From Saprospiraceae bacterium (GTDB lineage: Bacteria; Bacteroidota; Bacteroidia; Chitinophagales; Saprospiraceae), in contig JANQPA010000112.1 of assembly GCA_028285545.1 (NCBI GenBank), positions 124,001 through 188,000 of the forward strand: a stretch of DNA of 64,000 nt, given 5' to 3'. Below are positions 50,801-61,790 of the stretch, in pieces (positions within the stretch are counted from its first letter, which is position 1; the number at the start of each line of letters is the position of its first letter). The translations under genes and the position numbers were made by a program. The notes under the pieces are model-generated. The model saw only the letters and a program-made list of their open reading frames with translations, was not told where the DNA came from and ran no database searches.

Positions 50801-53083
50801 CTAATTTTTACGATACTCAAACCTTATAGGTTCATCAATCTTTATGACCTTAATTTCGGTACGACGGTTATAAGCGTGTTCTTCTTCAGAACAATCAACT
50901 CCATTTTTACAGTGATTTCTGAGCCTGGATTCCCCATAACCAAAAGTTTTAATACGATGGGGTTGAACTCCTCTCTGCACCAAAAAGTTTTTGGCAGACT
51001 CAGACCTCCTTAAAGACAATTGCATATTAAAATCTGCTTCCCCCCGGCTATCTGTATAGGCCCCCAATTCAATCATCATACTAGGAAACTTATTCATCAT
51101 ATCAACAATCAATTCCAGGTCTCTGGCAGCACCTTTCCGAATGGCAGATTTTCCAAAATCATAATAAATATCATTTAAAATAATAATCGACCCCTCTTTT
51201 AAAGGCTTCCTAACTACCTCCGAACTCATAGGCTCTAAAATGATATTGGCTTCCATGGACCGTATATTTCTAAGTTGAGTAGTTGAGATTCTACTACTTC
51301 CACTTTTGTATCCATCCTTCTGGCCAATCAAAACAAAGCTGGACCCCAACTCCAGGCAGGCAATAAAATTACCTGCCATATTCGAGGTCACAATTTGCTC
51401 CTCTCCCGTCTGATTATTTACCACACGTATGGTTGCATTGGGTATTGCCTTACTAAAACCTCTGCTAATAACTGTCCCATTAATGGTAAGGCAGTTTATT
51501 TGTTCCAAAGCATATTGTAAAGTATCCGGAGTTTGATCATTATAAATTACCTGATCTTCAATAGCTCGATATCCTGGCTTAGAAATAACCAAAGTATAAC
51601 TCTTATTATCGTCCAAATAAACAATTCCCAGCCCTTCTTTACTCGTTACTGCATCGGGATTTCTTAGTCTTCCTTCCTCCTTACGAAAACTCTTCAACAT
51701 ATATTCATTGGGATTTTCTAAAGAGGGGATTAATCGGGTTTCGTACACACTGGTATCAGATACCGGCTTACCAGATTCATCATTTTCTACTACTCTTATG
51801 GAAACATCAGGAGATATCCGACCTGTATTAGCATCAGTTACAAGAATGAACAATCCCTTATCTTCTATGTTTTCCGGGTCAATTTGAAAGGGTGGCACTT
51901 CTGTCGTTTGAGACTCTTGCTCCACAGGTAAGGTAGTAGGTGTTTCCGTTTTATTATCAACAGGGTTTGAAGGGTTATCAGTAATAATTTCTTCTGTAGG
52001 GTTTTCTGTTTCTTCTTTCTCTTTTTGTATCAATTTGACATTGATAAAATCCAGGGCTGCCTGGAAGAAGAATATATCGTCTTTGCCGGCACCTCCATTT
52101 CGGTTAGAAGAAAAATAACCATTTTGTCCCTTTTCATCTAAGATCATTCCAAAATCATCCGCTGCCGAATTAAATGGGTCTCCTAAGTTCACCACATTCC
52201 AATCTGATTCATCCAGATTGACCATAAACAAATCTAATCCCCCCATCCCTTCATATCCATCGGATGCAAAAAACAACATTCCCGATTCATGGATATAAGG
52301 GAACATTTCATTTTTGTTGGTATTTACTCCTTCAAGATTAATGGGGTTTGACCATTTGCCGTCTTTTAGATTTACAAACCAAATATCCAATCCTCCAAAA
52401 CCACCTGGCATATCCGAAATAAAATACATGCGGCTGCTATCTTTAGTCAGGGTTGGATGCATGCAGCTATAATTATCGTTGTTAAAAGGAAGCTCTCTTA
52501 TGTTTTCCCAATCCCAAAAACCTCTATCTGCCTCATATATTTTTAATACGACTTTCCCTTCCTCATTAGCTCGAGTAACGCCATTTTCAGAATTACTTCG
52601 GGTTAGAAAAATTTTGCTCCAATCTTTGGAGAAGGTCACTGGTCCTTCATGCCATTGAGAATTTAGTTCAACAGAAAAAGGTTGAGGTTTTCCAGGTGCA
52701 CCATCAGGGGCAAACTCTGTGTAATAAAGTTCAAAAAAGGTTTCCCCTGTTTTTTGATCTATCCTTCCTGATTTTTTTCTTGAAGAAACAAAAACTAGGC
52801 CGTTACGGTAAAATGAAGGTGCAAATTCCATAGCCTTGGAATTAATGGCTACAGCATTTTTTATTTCAACCTTCCGTTCTTCAGGATCAATTTTATAGAT
52901 TGGTCTGGGAGGAGCACTTTGTCCGATTAGAGAAATGGAGAAAAATGTAAATGCAATTAGCAAGCTCATTATCCTGAGCTTGCAAATAATCTTTTCTTTT
53001 GACGGTTGTTTAATTAGGTGACCTATAAGCTTCAGGTTCGATATCAAACTGCCAGCACTTGTTTGCTCCACTATATTTTTCAT
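50801..53083 (-). CDS. PD40-propeller OmpA-family protein (T9SS adhesin partner)
   Basis: The frame extends to GTG 53107; ATG 53083 (760 residues) is my preferred start, while ATG 52969 (signal-like MSLLIAFTFFSISLIGQ) lacks a basic N-terminus. Domains: PD40 propeller ~80-360 (FAPSFYRNGLVFVSSRKK, HPTLTKDSSRMYFISDMPGGFGGLDIW, FPYIHESGMLFFASDGYEGMGGLDLF), a Thr/Pro/Glu-rich linker ~365-430, regulatory-like beta domains ~430-640, and an OmpA domain ~650-750 (IYYDFGKSAIRKGAARDLELIVDMMNK, LGAYTDSRGEADFNMQLSLRRSESAKNFL). It is the classic partner of PorP/SprF-adhesin units and would bind peptidoglycan. Confidence 0.88.
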   Translation of the reverse strand: MKNIVEQTSAGSLISNLKLIGHLIKQPSKEKIICKLRIMSLLIAFTFFSISLIGQSAPPRPIYKIDPEERKVEIKNAVAINSKAMEFAPSFYRNGLVFVSSRKKSGRIDQKTGETFFELYYTEFAPDGAPGKPQPFSVELNSQWHEGPVTFSKDWSKIFLTRSNSENGVTRANEEGKVVLKIYEADRGFWDWENIRELPFNNDNYSCMHPTLTKDSSRMYFISDMPGGFGGLDIWFVNLKDGKWSNPINLEGVNTNKNEMFPYIHESGMLFFASDGYEGMGGLDLFMVNLDESDWNVVNLGDPFNSAADDFGMILDEKGQNGYFSSNRNGGAGKDDIFFFQAALDFINVKLIQKEKEETENPTEEIITDNPSNPVDNKTETPTTLPVEQESQTTEVPPFQIDPENIEDKGLFILVTDANTGRISPDVSIRVVENDESGKPVSDTSVYETRLIPSLENPNEYMLKSFRKEEGRLRNPDAVTSKEGLGIVYLDDNKSYTLVISKPGYRAIEDQVIYNDQTPDTLQYALEQINCLTINGTVISRGFSKAIPNATIRVVNNQTGEEQIVTSNMAGNFIACLELGSSFVLIGQKDGYKSGSSRISTTQLRNIRSMEANIILEPMSSEVVRKPLKEGSIIILNDIYYDFGKSAIRKGAARDLELIVDMMNKFPSMMIELGAYTDSRGEADFNMQLSLRRSESAKNFLVQRGVQPHRIKTFGYGESRLRNHCKNGVDCSEEEHAYNRRTEIKVIKIDEPIRFEYRKN

Positions 53084-53242
53084 TGGGTAGAAAGAAGCCA
53101 TAATCACAATATTTATTCAGAAAAGTTATTCCTGCAAGATATTAAAAAATATTATATAAGTCTCGCCAATGCCTCATCGCAATGAAAAAAATCACTGGGG
53201 AATAAACTCTAGAGGAAAGTAAAAAGTAACTAGCAAGTTGCA

Positions 53243-54214
53243 TTAATTCATAAAATCTTCTTCAGGATTTCGCCCGTCAATAAATTTCTCTCCTGTAGGT
53301 TTTTCTTTAAGACGATAAGTAAATACTGCTTCAACAGAACCGCTATTATACCTGCGGAAATTGGAAAGGGTAAAGTCATAAGATATTCCGAAGCTCAATT
53401 TTTCGTTGATATCCATAGCTAAGAATAAGGCAAGAGATTCTCCAATACTACTTTCTTTAGATCCTCCTAACCTGTAAGAAATTCCGGCAGTATATTTTTC
53501 TTTAAAGATTGCACTAAGGCTGGCATCCGCATCAAAAGGAGCTCCGGCAACCTGCTTAATCAAGACTTGAGGAAACCATTGGATATCCTCCGGATCTCCA
53601 AATTTTACTCCTCCCATAATATAAAAATGAGAAATTTCCTTGGAGATAATGGTTGCCTCCTCAGAAAAGTCAAAACTATTTTGGAGTAGACGTGGCGCGG
53701 AAAAGCCGACATAAAAATTTTCAGAATCATAATAAAAGCCAACGCCAAAGTTTGGCAAAAACTTACTCTGCACGCCCACAGGCAAGGCGCCATCTATGGA
53801 AGGGGATTGTATGGATTGCAGCTGATTAAAATTAATCCGCATTAACCTTACCGTTCCCATAATACCCATACCAAGACGTCCTCTGGCAAAATCTACGTGG
53901 TAGGCATATGAAAGTTCACTGGTATACTCCTCTGTTGGGCCAATGGTAAACCGCCGAATAGTAGCCCCCGCTCCTGCCCGCTGTGCATCTCCAAAAGGCA
54001 TATTAAAGGTGATGACCTGATTTTGGGGTGCGCCCTCAAAACCAAGCCACTGACTCCTGGCTATAGCGGTAAAGGTAGGTACCTGATCCAGGCCTGCATA
54101 GGCAGGATTATATGCTAATTTGAAGGAACTAAACTGGGTAAATTGTGGCTCCTGCTGAGCGTCCAGTTTTAGAAATCCGAGAAGAAATAAAATAGGAAGT
54201 AATATATGTTTCAT
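53243..54214 (-). CDS. PorP/SprF-family outer membrane protein
   Basis: 323 residues with a Sec signal (MKHILLPILFLLGFLKLDAQ). The family hallmark QEPQFTQFSSFKLAYNPAYAGLDQ opens the mature protein, followed by alternating amphipathic strands of an outer-membrane barrel (RAGAGATIRRFTIGPTEEYTSELSYAYHV, LGMGIMGTVRLMRINF, VGFSAPRLLQNSFDF). PorP/SprF proteins attach or route type B CTD substrates of the type IX system to the cell surface. The gene sits between the giant adhesin (upstream, 70 bp) and the PD40-OmpA gene. Confidence 0.95.
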   Translation of the reverse strand: MKHILLPILFLLGFLKLDAQQEPQFTQFSSFKLAYNPAYAGLDQVPTFTAIARSQWLGFEGAPQNQVITFNMPFGDAQRAGAGATIRRFTIGPTEEYTSELSYAYHVDFARGRLGMGIMGTVRLMRINFNQLQSIQSPSIDGALPVGVQSKFLPNFGVGFYYDSENFYVGFSAPRLLQNSFDFSEEATIISKEISHFYIMGGVKFGDPEDIQWFPQVLIKQVAGAPFDADASLSAIFKEKYTAGISYRLGGSKESSIGESLALFLAMDINEKLSFGISYDFTLSNFRRYNSGSVEAVFTYRLKEKPTGEKFIDGRNPEEDFMN

Positions 54215-54284
54215 TTAAAAAATATTAATCCGGTTTGGAATTTTAGGGATGCCTGCCCTAAAAACAGGCCATCCCTAAAGTTTT

Positions 54285-57200
54285 CTATCTATAGATGTAT
54301 AAATATCCCTTAAGCGGTTCGATGGATCCTCCAAATTCCACAATATAGAAGTAAGTACCTGCTGGCAGATCATCACCATTAAAAGTACCTTGCCAATTGT
54401 TTTGATATGGAATAGGAGACCTGAACACTTCATCACCCCACTGGTTAAAAATGAATACCTGACTGGATGAGAAATTGCCACCATCTAATAAACAAGGAAT
54501 TACAAAAGCATCATTGATGCCATCATTATTCGGCGTAATTACATTAGGCGCAATACACTCTGCATTGCTTCCTACTTCAATTCGAACAGTAGCTCTCGAA
54601 CAATCACATGTTCCACTGCATAATTCGTAAACAAACTCATCAGTACCTACAAAATTTGGATTAGGATGATAAGCATATATTCCTGGAGAAACTTCCTCTA
54701 AAGTGCCATTAGCAGGAGGAGTGATGATACTAATAGTATTATTTTGTCCCACCTGGTCATTTAGTAATATATTGATCTCTACAGACTGATCAAAGCCGGC
54801 GCTACTTGTATCATTTACAGCAATTGGATTGCGCTGGTAAAATAAATCAACCGTGTCTCTTGATTGATCTCCGCAAAATCCTTCATCTAATTCCCATACA
54901 AATAAATTACTTCCTTCCATAAGACCACGAACATCAGACATAGGATCAAAAGGATCTACTATTATCACATTAGAATCAGAATCCAAGGAATTCCATCTAC
55001 CGGTACTTCCTTCAGAAGTCATTTCTGCCATTAACTGCCCATTTCCATCATCATTACAGATTACCTGGTCAAAACCTGCAAAACTGAAGGGATCACTAAC
55101 ATTAATAAAGACTTTATCAGAGGAGGTCCCACATCCACTTTGAATGCTCCAGGTGAATTCGTAAATATTACCTGGTTGCATTCCTCTAATAACAGTATTG
55201 GGATCCAGAACATTATCAATTTCTACTCCCAACCTGGCTTGAACTTCGGGTTGAGTCCACCTTCCATTAAGCCCTTCTGATTGAACAGCATTCAGATTTG
55301 TAGTATTCTCTCCGCAGAGTCGCTGATCTTCACCGGCTATTGCTGCCTCTCCTACGGCAACCACTATTTGGACCTCGTCAAAATCATAATTCTGACAAGC
55401 TCCATTCGACAATGTCCACCTCAACCGATAGGTCGTTCCCCCTGCTAATCCATTAATAAAGGAAGTTGGACTGCTAGGATCTGTAAAGCTAATTCCTCCT
55501 GGTGCTCCCCCATCAACTGACCAGGCTCCAGACCCTATTGAGGGAGTTTCAGCATTTAAGCGAACCGATTCTCCTTCACACACTTCCCGATCATCACCAG
55601 CAAAAGCACTTATTGATGGTATGGTGTTAAACCGTACTATCTTAGGGCTAGAAAACTCAGAAATGCAAGCACCTTTTCGAGCTCTTGCCCTGAATTCATA
55701 AAAACTATTAAAATATCTGGTAAAATCCGAAATGTTATAGGTCAATCCGGTGGTTTCAGTAATCTGCCCTAGTGGATCTTCCCATTCATAGCTGGCACCT
55801 TGAGTACTACTTGCACTATCGATTGACAGGTTTAATAAGCTTCCTTCGGCGCTAATACATATTGCATCGTCCCCCAATAAAACTGGTACCGCAGGCCCAG
55901 GTATTACCTCCACAGAGGTTACTGCTTCAGATGATTGACAGCCATTTAACTCAATGGTTAATCGATATAATCCAGAATTCAAACTTGAATCTGCATTTGT
56001 GATGGTAGGATTAGGGATGGATGATGTAAACCCTGGGCCAGACCATCGATAAATAGCTCCGGGGACTGAAGTGGCAGTCAGGTTAATATTTGAGCCGCTA
56101 CAGATGGGACTATTGCTTCCGATTTGCACCTCTGGAACCGAATTTAAAGTTAAAACAACGCCTCCACTCATCCTGGAGTCACAACCATCTACTGTTACAA
56201 ATACTGAATATTCTCCTTCATCAATTTCTCGTGCCGTTTCAATGGTTAAAGATGGAACCATCGTAGTAACTACACCATTGGGCGTATTCCAATTATAAAA
56301 AACTTCTCCCCCCGGAAAAGAATTGGTTTCCAGTGTTAACCGTTCGCCGATACAAACAGGAAATGGTGTGAAATCACTTAAAGTTGGAGTGGAAGGTGGT
56401 GCAGGTGGATCAGAAACATTTACCTGGGTTACTCTAGGGTCTGAGGAACAACCATTTTCATTAGTGATGACCAAGCTATAACTTCCATTATTTGCTTCGG
56501 TAGCTCTCGGGATAAGAGCTACACTATCCATACTTTGGAAATCATTTGGCCCCATCCATAAGTATTCATAATTACCTTCAACAGGAAAAACAGAAGCTGC
56601 CAGCAAAATATCCATCGGGCCACTGATACAATCTGTACCATTATTACTTATGGCAGTAATTCTTGGTTGATCAGCAACATTTATTTCTACACTGGAAGTA
56701 TCACTACAACCTGCCTCAGATATAACCCTTAGTTGATATGTGCCTTCTTGTCTTGGGTTTATATTTTCAATGACAGGATTTTGAACCCCGGAAGTATATC
56801 CATCTGGGCCAGTCCATTGGTAGACGGCATTGACCAGATCTGGTGCACCAAATAATCGAAGGGTATTACTTTCGCAAATTAAATTTTCGCTGACTGATAT
56901 CTGTGCGTCAGGTATTGCATTAACACTCACTTCTACCGGATCGGAAGCTTCCGAAACACAGCCTGCTCTGGAAACAATCAGGCGCCACTCACCACTATAC
57001 CTTGTTTGCGCTTCTGAAAAGCTTAAACTTGGATCTCCTCTAAATTCGGATCTATCAGGTGCAATAAAGGTATAAGTAAAAGATGGATTATTAATAATAG
57101 GATTAAGTTGTAACTCTTGGCCAATACAAACAGGAGAATTGGTAGAAAATTCGGGTTTGTCGGGCCGTTCTAAAACGACTACCTCAATATTCTCTCTAGG

Positions 57201-60200
57201 AGAGGGACATCCGTTTCTATATACTACCAGAGTATAACTGCCTTGAGATTCAGGCCCTGCATCGGGAATTAGGGGATCTCTTAGATCAGAAGTAAAACCG
57301 TTAGGCCCTGTCCATTCATAACTAATGCCTTCTCCGAAAGCCTGAGATGCTAATCGTATTCCTTCTCCTTCACATACCGTAATTAAAGTTCTTTCGGCCA
57401 ATGGAAGAGGAACCTGGCTTGTTTGAACACTTATTGGTGGTGAAGCCTTAGAAATACATCCATCTACTTCCAATTCCAAATAATACTGTGAAATTCCCGC
57501 ATCATGTGGTCCGGATAAAGTTAAAATAGGGCTATTAGTAGTAGAGATAAGCTCTCCGCTGCCTACCTCACCTCTAAACCATCTGTATTGAACAGAAGAT
57601 CCAGTCGGAGTTATGGTGGAGGTTAAAATTATATCATCAGATACACATAAATCAGTATCTCCACTTATACCGGGTGTTAGCGGCAGATCTTCGATAGCTA
57701 CTTCAATGATACCAATTGAGCTACATCCCGTAATACCAGTTACAATCACGGTATAGGAGCCTGCATTTTCGGAATCTACATTAGGAATAATGGGATTTTC
57801 CAAATTTGAACTAAACCCTTGTGGCCCACTCCATTCATAAGAAAAAACAATACCTCCTAAAGCTGGAGGTGGATTAGAAAATAAAAAGAGGGTATCACTA
57901 CCACAAAGGCCAGAATTAGCACTAGGTTCAGGCTTTAAGGTTTCGACTCTTACAATGGTAGAGCAAGAAGCTTCATTCCCAGAAGAATCTCTTACCATTA
58001 AAGTAACCATAGGAGTTTGGCCTGCATCCTGGCAATCAAAAGTATTCGGTGTTAGCACCATCTCCGCAATACCACAATTATCAAAACTTCCTGCATCGAC
58101 GCCAATTGCATTTACCGTTTGTTGATCAAGACCAGATGGGTTGATAAACAGAGTAGTAGGCTGACATAATGCCACAGGAGCCTGTTTATCTTCAACTGTT
58201 ACATTAAAAGAACATTGCCCGACATTGCCATTCACGTCTTCCAAAGTATAAAAAACTTCAGTTACTCCTACATTGAAGTCGTACCTTGGCACCATCATGG
58301 GCATTTCCATGGAAGTCAGAGGTATTTCGGTAGCTCCCTGAGCAAAAAAATCAGGTTTTAACTGCCCATACCTTAGGGTAGCAAACATATAACTTACACT
58401 ATCAACATCTCCATCTGTCATCACCAGGGCAGGATTGCAAGGGTTAATGCCATCTCCTTTAATCCCTGGGGGAACAGTAATATCATTCACAACAGCTTCA
58501 AAACTTACCATGCCATCCATCGCCCATAAATTGAAGGTGTCAGCCGGAAAATTAAGAGTAATACTTCCTTCTGCATCGCAACTGGCATCTCCAAGGCTGG
58601 TTCTGCCTACAAAACGTCCATTTTCATCAAATATCCTGACAAAAGCCCCCACATCGTTAAAGTTCCCTCTAAATCGAAGAATAAGATCTACTTCCCCAAT
58701 CGCATTGGCGGAAACACTATCAAATTTGAAGGTTTTGTTGTTGGCAATAAAATCATCAAGGTTAGAGTCCTTGCGGAAGGTAAAGAAAGCATCAGAAGTG
58801 TCAGTTGGGATGGTGCTTTCAAATTGCCCGATTACGCTACAGTTATCCCTGGCACCAACGGGTAAGGGCAAAATCAAACCTGCACTGCAAGTATCAGGAT
58901 CTGCTTCCAAAACTATATCAGCCGGACAATCTATAGCCGGCACAATATTGTCTACCACATTTACTAAATATGAACAACTATCTACATTTCCGACACAGTC
59001 AAAAACATAATATTTAATTTGATTAATGCCCTGATCCATGCGGATGGTATCGGTCATTGAAGCCCCCATTAATACGGTGCTGCCTCCATTCAATTGATAG
59101 GTAACCCTTAAACCTTCAGCGGACCGAGATTGAAATTCAAGGCAGGCAGAAACTACCCCGGGAGGATCGCATAAAGCGTTTATTGCATCTCTCCCACCCA
59201 GTCCATCGGGTATATTCGGATCCAAAAATATGGTAATAACTCCATCTCTTCCCCAAGCCCTAATCTGATCAACACTAAGATTGAGCACGGTAAATGAGGT
59301 ATCACATTGTTCAGGGGTATTATTCGTACGCCCTAAAAAAGTATTCCCCTCTCCATATATTGAAAAGAATTCAGTAAGCTGTTCCCCATCTATACCCTTC
59401 AAAGCAATCGTCAGGGTTCCTCCTTCTTCAATATTTAATGGTAAAGGAATGTTTAAGTTTAGTTGAATCGGGTCCACTGGGACATCTCCGGCAAGCCCCT
59501 GAGAAGTATCAAAGGTCAAAAATACAGAGTCTACAATTTTCACATTTGAACTGCTTAGAAAACAGTTTTCCTCAATTACAGGAGGATAAAGGATATAATT
59601 GGCCACGCATTCCAGAGAATCAGTAGAAACAACCAAAGTATCAGATGGACAAAGAATAATTTTAGGAGCAATAGTATCCAAAACCGTAAAGGTAGCGGTA
59701 GTAGTATCTTTATTATCACATTCATCAGTTATAATAAAGTCTACAGTTAGCATCCTAAAAACCTGAGTAGAATCCATTGGATCACATTGCTGAGGAGGTA
59801 AAACAGACAGGGTATCCCCACTACCAGATTCTCTTACGGACCAAACTAAGTTTTCAGCTAAGGAAAAATTATCTTCTACTAATGCCCCACCAAAAGAAGA
59901 AGCCCATCGACCAAACAAACTATCTACTTCCGTCTCGCTATCACAAAAAACTATCGTGTCTTTAGCCGTCATTAAAAAAGTAGGGGGTATCGTATCTTTG
60001 ATTATAATGGTCTGAGTCAAAGTATCAGAACGATTATCACAGACATCAGCCAATGCCCAACTTCTTTGGAGAGTCCTGTCACAAGGCTCCCCTATTTCAG
60101 TTACTGCATTAAGGATGGTATCAACTTTGCCAGTACAGTTTTCTACAATATTAAATAGTTCTTCTTGTTGCAAAGCAATTAGTGCATCTCGGTCAGAGAT

Positions 60201-61457
60201 CACTGTATCCCTTGGAATTTCGAATGAGGGGGCAATGGTATCCCTTATCGTAATGGTTTGCACAGCCATAGTCGTTCGATTACAGGCATCGGTGGCCGTA
60301 ATGGTTCTGGTGATCTTATATTGGTTCACGCAAACACTATCGGATACTACATCAACAATGCTGATTACAGGATTGGGATCACATAAATCAACAATTTGAG
60401 CCTGTGGTAAGGTGGCAAATTCTTCCGAACAACTAATCAATGTATCTACAAAAGGAAGAATAATCTGGGGAGGAGTCTTTTTAATAATATATTGTTGTAC
60501 TACACTATCTTGATTTCCACAAGAATCCAGAGCAAGCCATACCCTTCTAATTTCCTCCTCAAAAGGACAGCTTAAATCTTTTTCTCTTTGTTCTTTGAAA
60601 ATTATATTCAAGGTATCAACCACGGCTGTATCGCTTAGACTGGGGTGTCCCATAACTAAATAAGTGGTATCCACTCCAATAATATCATCAGGCGCAGCTG
60701 GAACTTCATCCAGGCAATTCAATTCAACTACGGTGTCACGAACTCCTACTACTGAAGGTTTTATGGTATCAATAGTTGTTAACTTAGCCGTCCATTGAAC
60801 GGAATTATCACATTGGTCTTCAATTACGTAGGTGACAATTTGGGTTTCGCAAGGTTCCAGAAATTCACTAGTTGGTGATACAGTAGGGCTTGGATCCTGG
60901 ATACTTCCGCAATTGTCAGTAGCATTTATGACCAGCTGTAGCTTAAAAGTAGATGCCCAGGTGTCAAAACGGAATTCCGGATCTAATCTCCTCCTGGCCT
61001 CAATTGTATCATCAACTTCCCCAATTGTTACTACTGGCGGAATAGTATCATGAACAATAATAACCTGGTCAATACGAGTCTCCAATCCATCTGTCGGGTC
61101 ATTGGCCACCCAGGATCGAATGATTGTATCTCCCATACAGAGGTTCAAACTAGAAGTATCCTTATCGAAAGTAGGGCTTATCATTTGAGGAAATGAAGGG
61201 TCATTATCATCTTTAGCCTCTAATTTCAAATTAAAAATGAAGCCATCCAGGCAGGCAAGGAAAAGGGTATCCTCTGCCGGAGGGTCAGAAAATTCAGGAG
61301 GGTCTACAAGATAGCTGTTGACCTTCCCTGGGGTATAAGCATGCCGATAATTTGAAGCGTAGTGGTCTGAAGCCCACACTTCAGGTTGTAAACCAATTAT
61401 AAATACAACCAAGCAAGCATATAAAAATAGATTATGGTAATGTGTATATCTATTCAT
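54285..61457 (-). CDS. giant T9SS-secreted adhesin with CHU_C (gliding-type) C-terminal domain
   Basis: 2390 residues with a signal peptide (FLYACLVVFIIGLQPEVWA, to ~residue 29). Residues ~50-1120 are HYR-like and CUB-like beta modules (DTIPPVVTIGEVDDTIEARR, IVDNIVPAIDCPADIVLEAD). Residues ~1170-2080 are about ten Ig-like repeats of ~80 residues with the recurring phrase YEWTGPNGFTSDLRDPLIP...ESQGSYTLVV. A cadherin-like domain (NPNFVGTDEFVYELCSGTCDC) follows. The last ~90 residues are CHU_C (IAPNVITPNNDGINDAFVIP, IFNQWGDEVF, LPAGTYFYIVEF), the type B T9SS sorting signal. It is a SprB-like surface adhesin or gliding adhesin, exported with the PorP/SprF and OmpA partners downstream. Confidence 0.93.
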   Translation of the reverse strand: MNRYTHYHNLFLYACLVVFIIGLQPEVWASDHYASNYRHAYTPGKVNSYLVDPPEFSDPPAEDTLFLACLDGFIFNLKLEAKDDNDPSFPQMISPTFDKDTSSLNLCMGDTIIRSWVANDPTDGLETRIDQVIIVHDTIPPVVTIGEVDDTIEARRRLDPEFRFDTWASTFKLQLVINATDNCGSIQDPSPTVSPTSEFLEPCETQIVTYVIEDQCDNSVQWTAKLTTIDTIKPSVVGVRDTVVELNCLDEVPAAPDDIIGVDTTYLVMGHPSLSDTAVVDTLNIIFKEQREKDLSCPFEEEIRRVWLALDSCGNQDSVVQQYIIKKTPPQIILPFVDTLISCSEEFATLPQAQIVDLCDPNPVISIVDVVSDSVCVNQYKITRTITATDACNRTTMAVQTITIRDTIAPSFEIPRDTVISDRDALIALQQEELFNIVENCTGKVDTILNAVTEIGEPCDRTLQRSWALADVCDNRSDTLTQTIIIKDTIPPTFLMTAKDTIVFCDSETEVDSLFGRWASSFGGALVEDNFSLAENLVWSVRESGSGDTLSVLPPQQCDPMDSTQVFRMLTVDFIITDECDNKDTTTATFTVLDTIAPKIILCPSDTLVVSTDSLECVANYILYPPVIEENCFLSSSNVKIVDSVFLTFDTSQGLAGDVPVDPIQLNLNIPLPLNIEEGGTLTIALKGIDGEQLTEFFSIYGEGNTFLGRTNNTPEQCDTSFTVLNLSVDQIRAWGRDGVITIFLDPNIPDGLGGRDAINALCDPPGVVSACLEFQSRSAEGLRVTYQLNGGSTVLMGASMTDTIRMDQGINQIKYYVFDCVGNVDSCSYLVNVVDNIVPAIDCPADIVLEADPDTCSAGLILPLPVGARDNCSVIGQFESTIPTDTSDAFFTFRKDSNLDDFIANNKTFKFDSVSANAIGEVDLILRFRGNFNDVGAFVRIFDENGRFVGRTSLGDASCDAEGSITLNFPADTFNLWAMDGMVSFEAVVNDITVPPGIKGDGINPCNPALVMTDGDVDSVSYMFATLRYGQLKPDFFAQGATEIPLTSMEMPMMVPRYDFNVGVTEVFYTLEDVNGNVGQCSFNVTVEDKQAPVALCQPTTLFINPSGLDQQTVNAIGVDAGSFDNCGIAEMVLTPNTFDCQDAGQTPMVTLMVRDSSGNEASCSTIVRVETLKPEPSANSGLCGSDTLFLFSNPPPALGGIVFSYEWSGPQGFSSNLENPIIPNVDSENAGSYTVIVTGITGCSSIGIIEVAIEDLPLTPGISGDTDLCVSDDIILTSTITPTGSSVQYRWFRGEVGSGELISTTNSPILTLSGPHDAGISQYYLELEVDGCISKASPPISVQTSQVPLPLAERTLITVCEGEGIRLASQAFGEGISYEWTGPNGFTSDLRDPLIPDAGPESQGSYTLVVYRNGCPSPRENIEVVVLERPDKPEFSTNSPVCIGQELQLNPIINNPSFTYTFIAPDRSEFRGDPSLSFSEAQTRYSGEWRLIVSRAGCVSEASDPVEVSVNAIPDAQISVSENLICESNTLRLFGAPDLVNAVYQWTGPDGYTSGVQNPVIENINPRQEGTYQLRVISEAGCSDTSSVEINVADQPRITAISNNGTDCISGPMDILLAASVFPVEGNYEYLWMGPNDFQSMDSVALIPRATEANNGSYSLVITNENGCSSDPRVTQVNVSDPPAPPSTPTLSDFTPFPVCIGERLTLETNSFPGGEVFYNWNTPNGVVTTMVPSLTIETAREIDEGEYSVFVTVDGCDSRMSGGVVLTLNSVPEVQIGSNSPICSGSNINLTATSVPGAIYRWSGPGFTSSIPNPTITNADSSLNSGLYRLTIELNGCQSSEAVTSVEVIPGPAVPVLLGDDAICISAEGSLLNLSIDSASSTQGASYEWEDPLGQITETTGLTYNISDFTRYFNSFYEFRARARKGACISEFSSPKIVRFNTIPSISAFAGDDREVCEGESVRLNAETPSIGSGAWSVDGGAPGGISFTDPSSPTSFINGLAGGTTYRLRWTLSNGACQNYDFDEVQIVVAVGEAAIAGEDQRLCGENTTNLNAVQSEGLNGRWTQPEVQARLGVEIDNVLDPNTVIRGMQPGNIYEFTWSIQSGCGTSSDKVFINVSDPFSFAGFDQVICNDDGNGQLMAEMTSEGSTGRWNSLDSDSNVIIVDPFDPMSDVRGLMEGSNLFVWELDEGFCGDQSRDTVDLFYQRNPIAVNDTSSAGFDQSVEINILLNDQVGQNNTISIITPPANGTLEEVSPGIYAYHPNPNFVGTDEFVYELCSGTCDCSRATVRIEVGSNAECIAPNVITPNNDGINDAFVIPCLLDGGNFSSSQVFIFNQWGDEVFRSPIPYQNNWQGTFNGDDLPAGTYFYIVEFGGSIEPLKGYLYIYR

Positions 61458-61790
61458 ATTACATTTACCAGATTTGCTAGCGTTAATAAAAATTTAGAAA
61501 AAGTGGAGCCTTTAATGGAGGCAGGCCTGTTTTGAGATAAGGGTTTACAAACAGGCGTAAAATGTGAGGAGGCTTGCCACGGGCAAGCGGATTATTTTTA
61601 TTATTCATGGGATGCCGGTTTTTGGTTAACAAGTGTGCTGAAACACATACGTTTGGCTTGCAAATTATTAAAATATATACATTTATGCTAAATAACAGGT
61701 GAATTTTATGGTTAAAGCCTTACATTCTTGAATGAAGGTACTCTAACCTGCACCTAAACAGCCAAAACATTACTTCCTAATCTTTTACCT
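61458..61790. other. 333-bp region upstream of the adhesin
   Basis: No gene. A triloop hairpin gcttgcc-acg-ggcaagc lies at about 61572-61588. The region contains the adhesin promoter (minus strand) and probably the terminator of the gltX unit, but neither stands out. Confidence 0.5.

Noticed and set aside
54285-61457. Splitting the giant adhesin into several genes because of its size
   Set aside because: The frame is continuous from signal peptide to CHU_C domain with regular repeats and no internal stop, so one gene is the simple reading.
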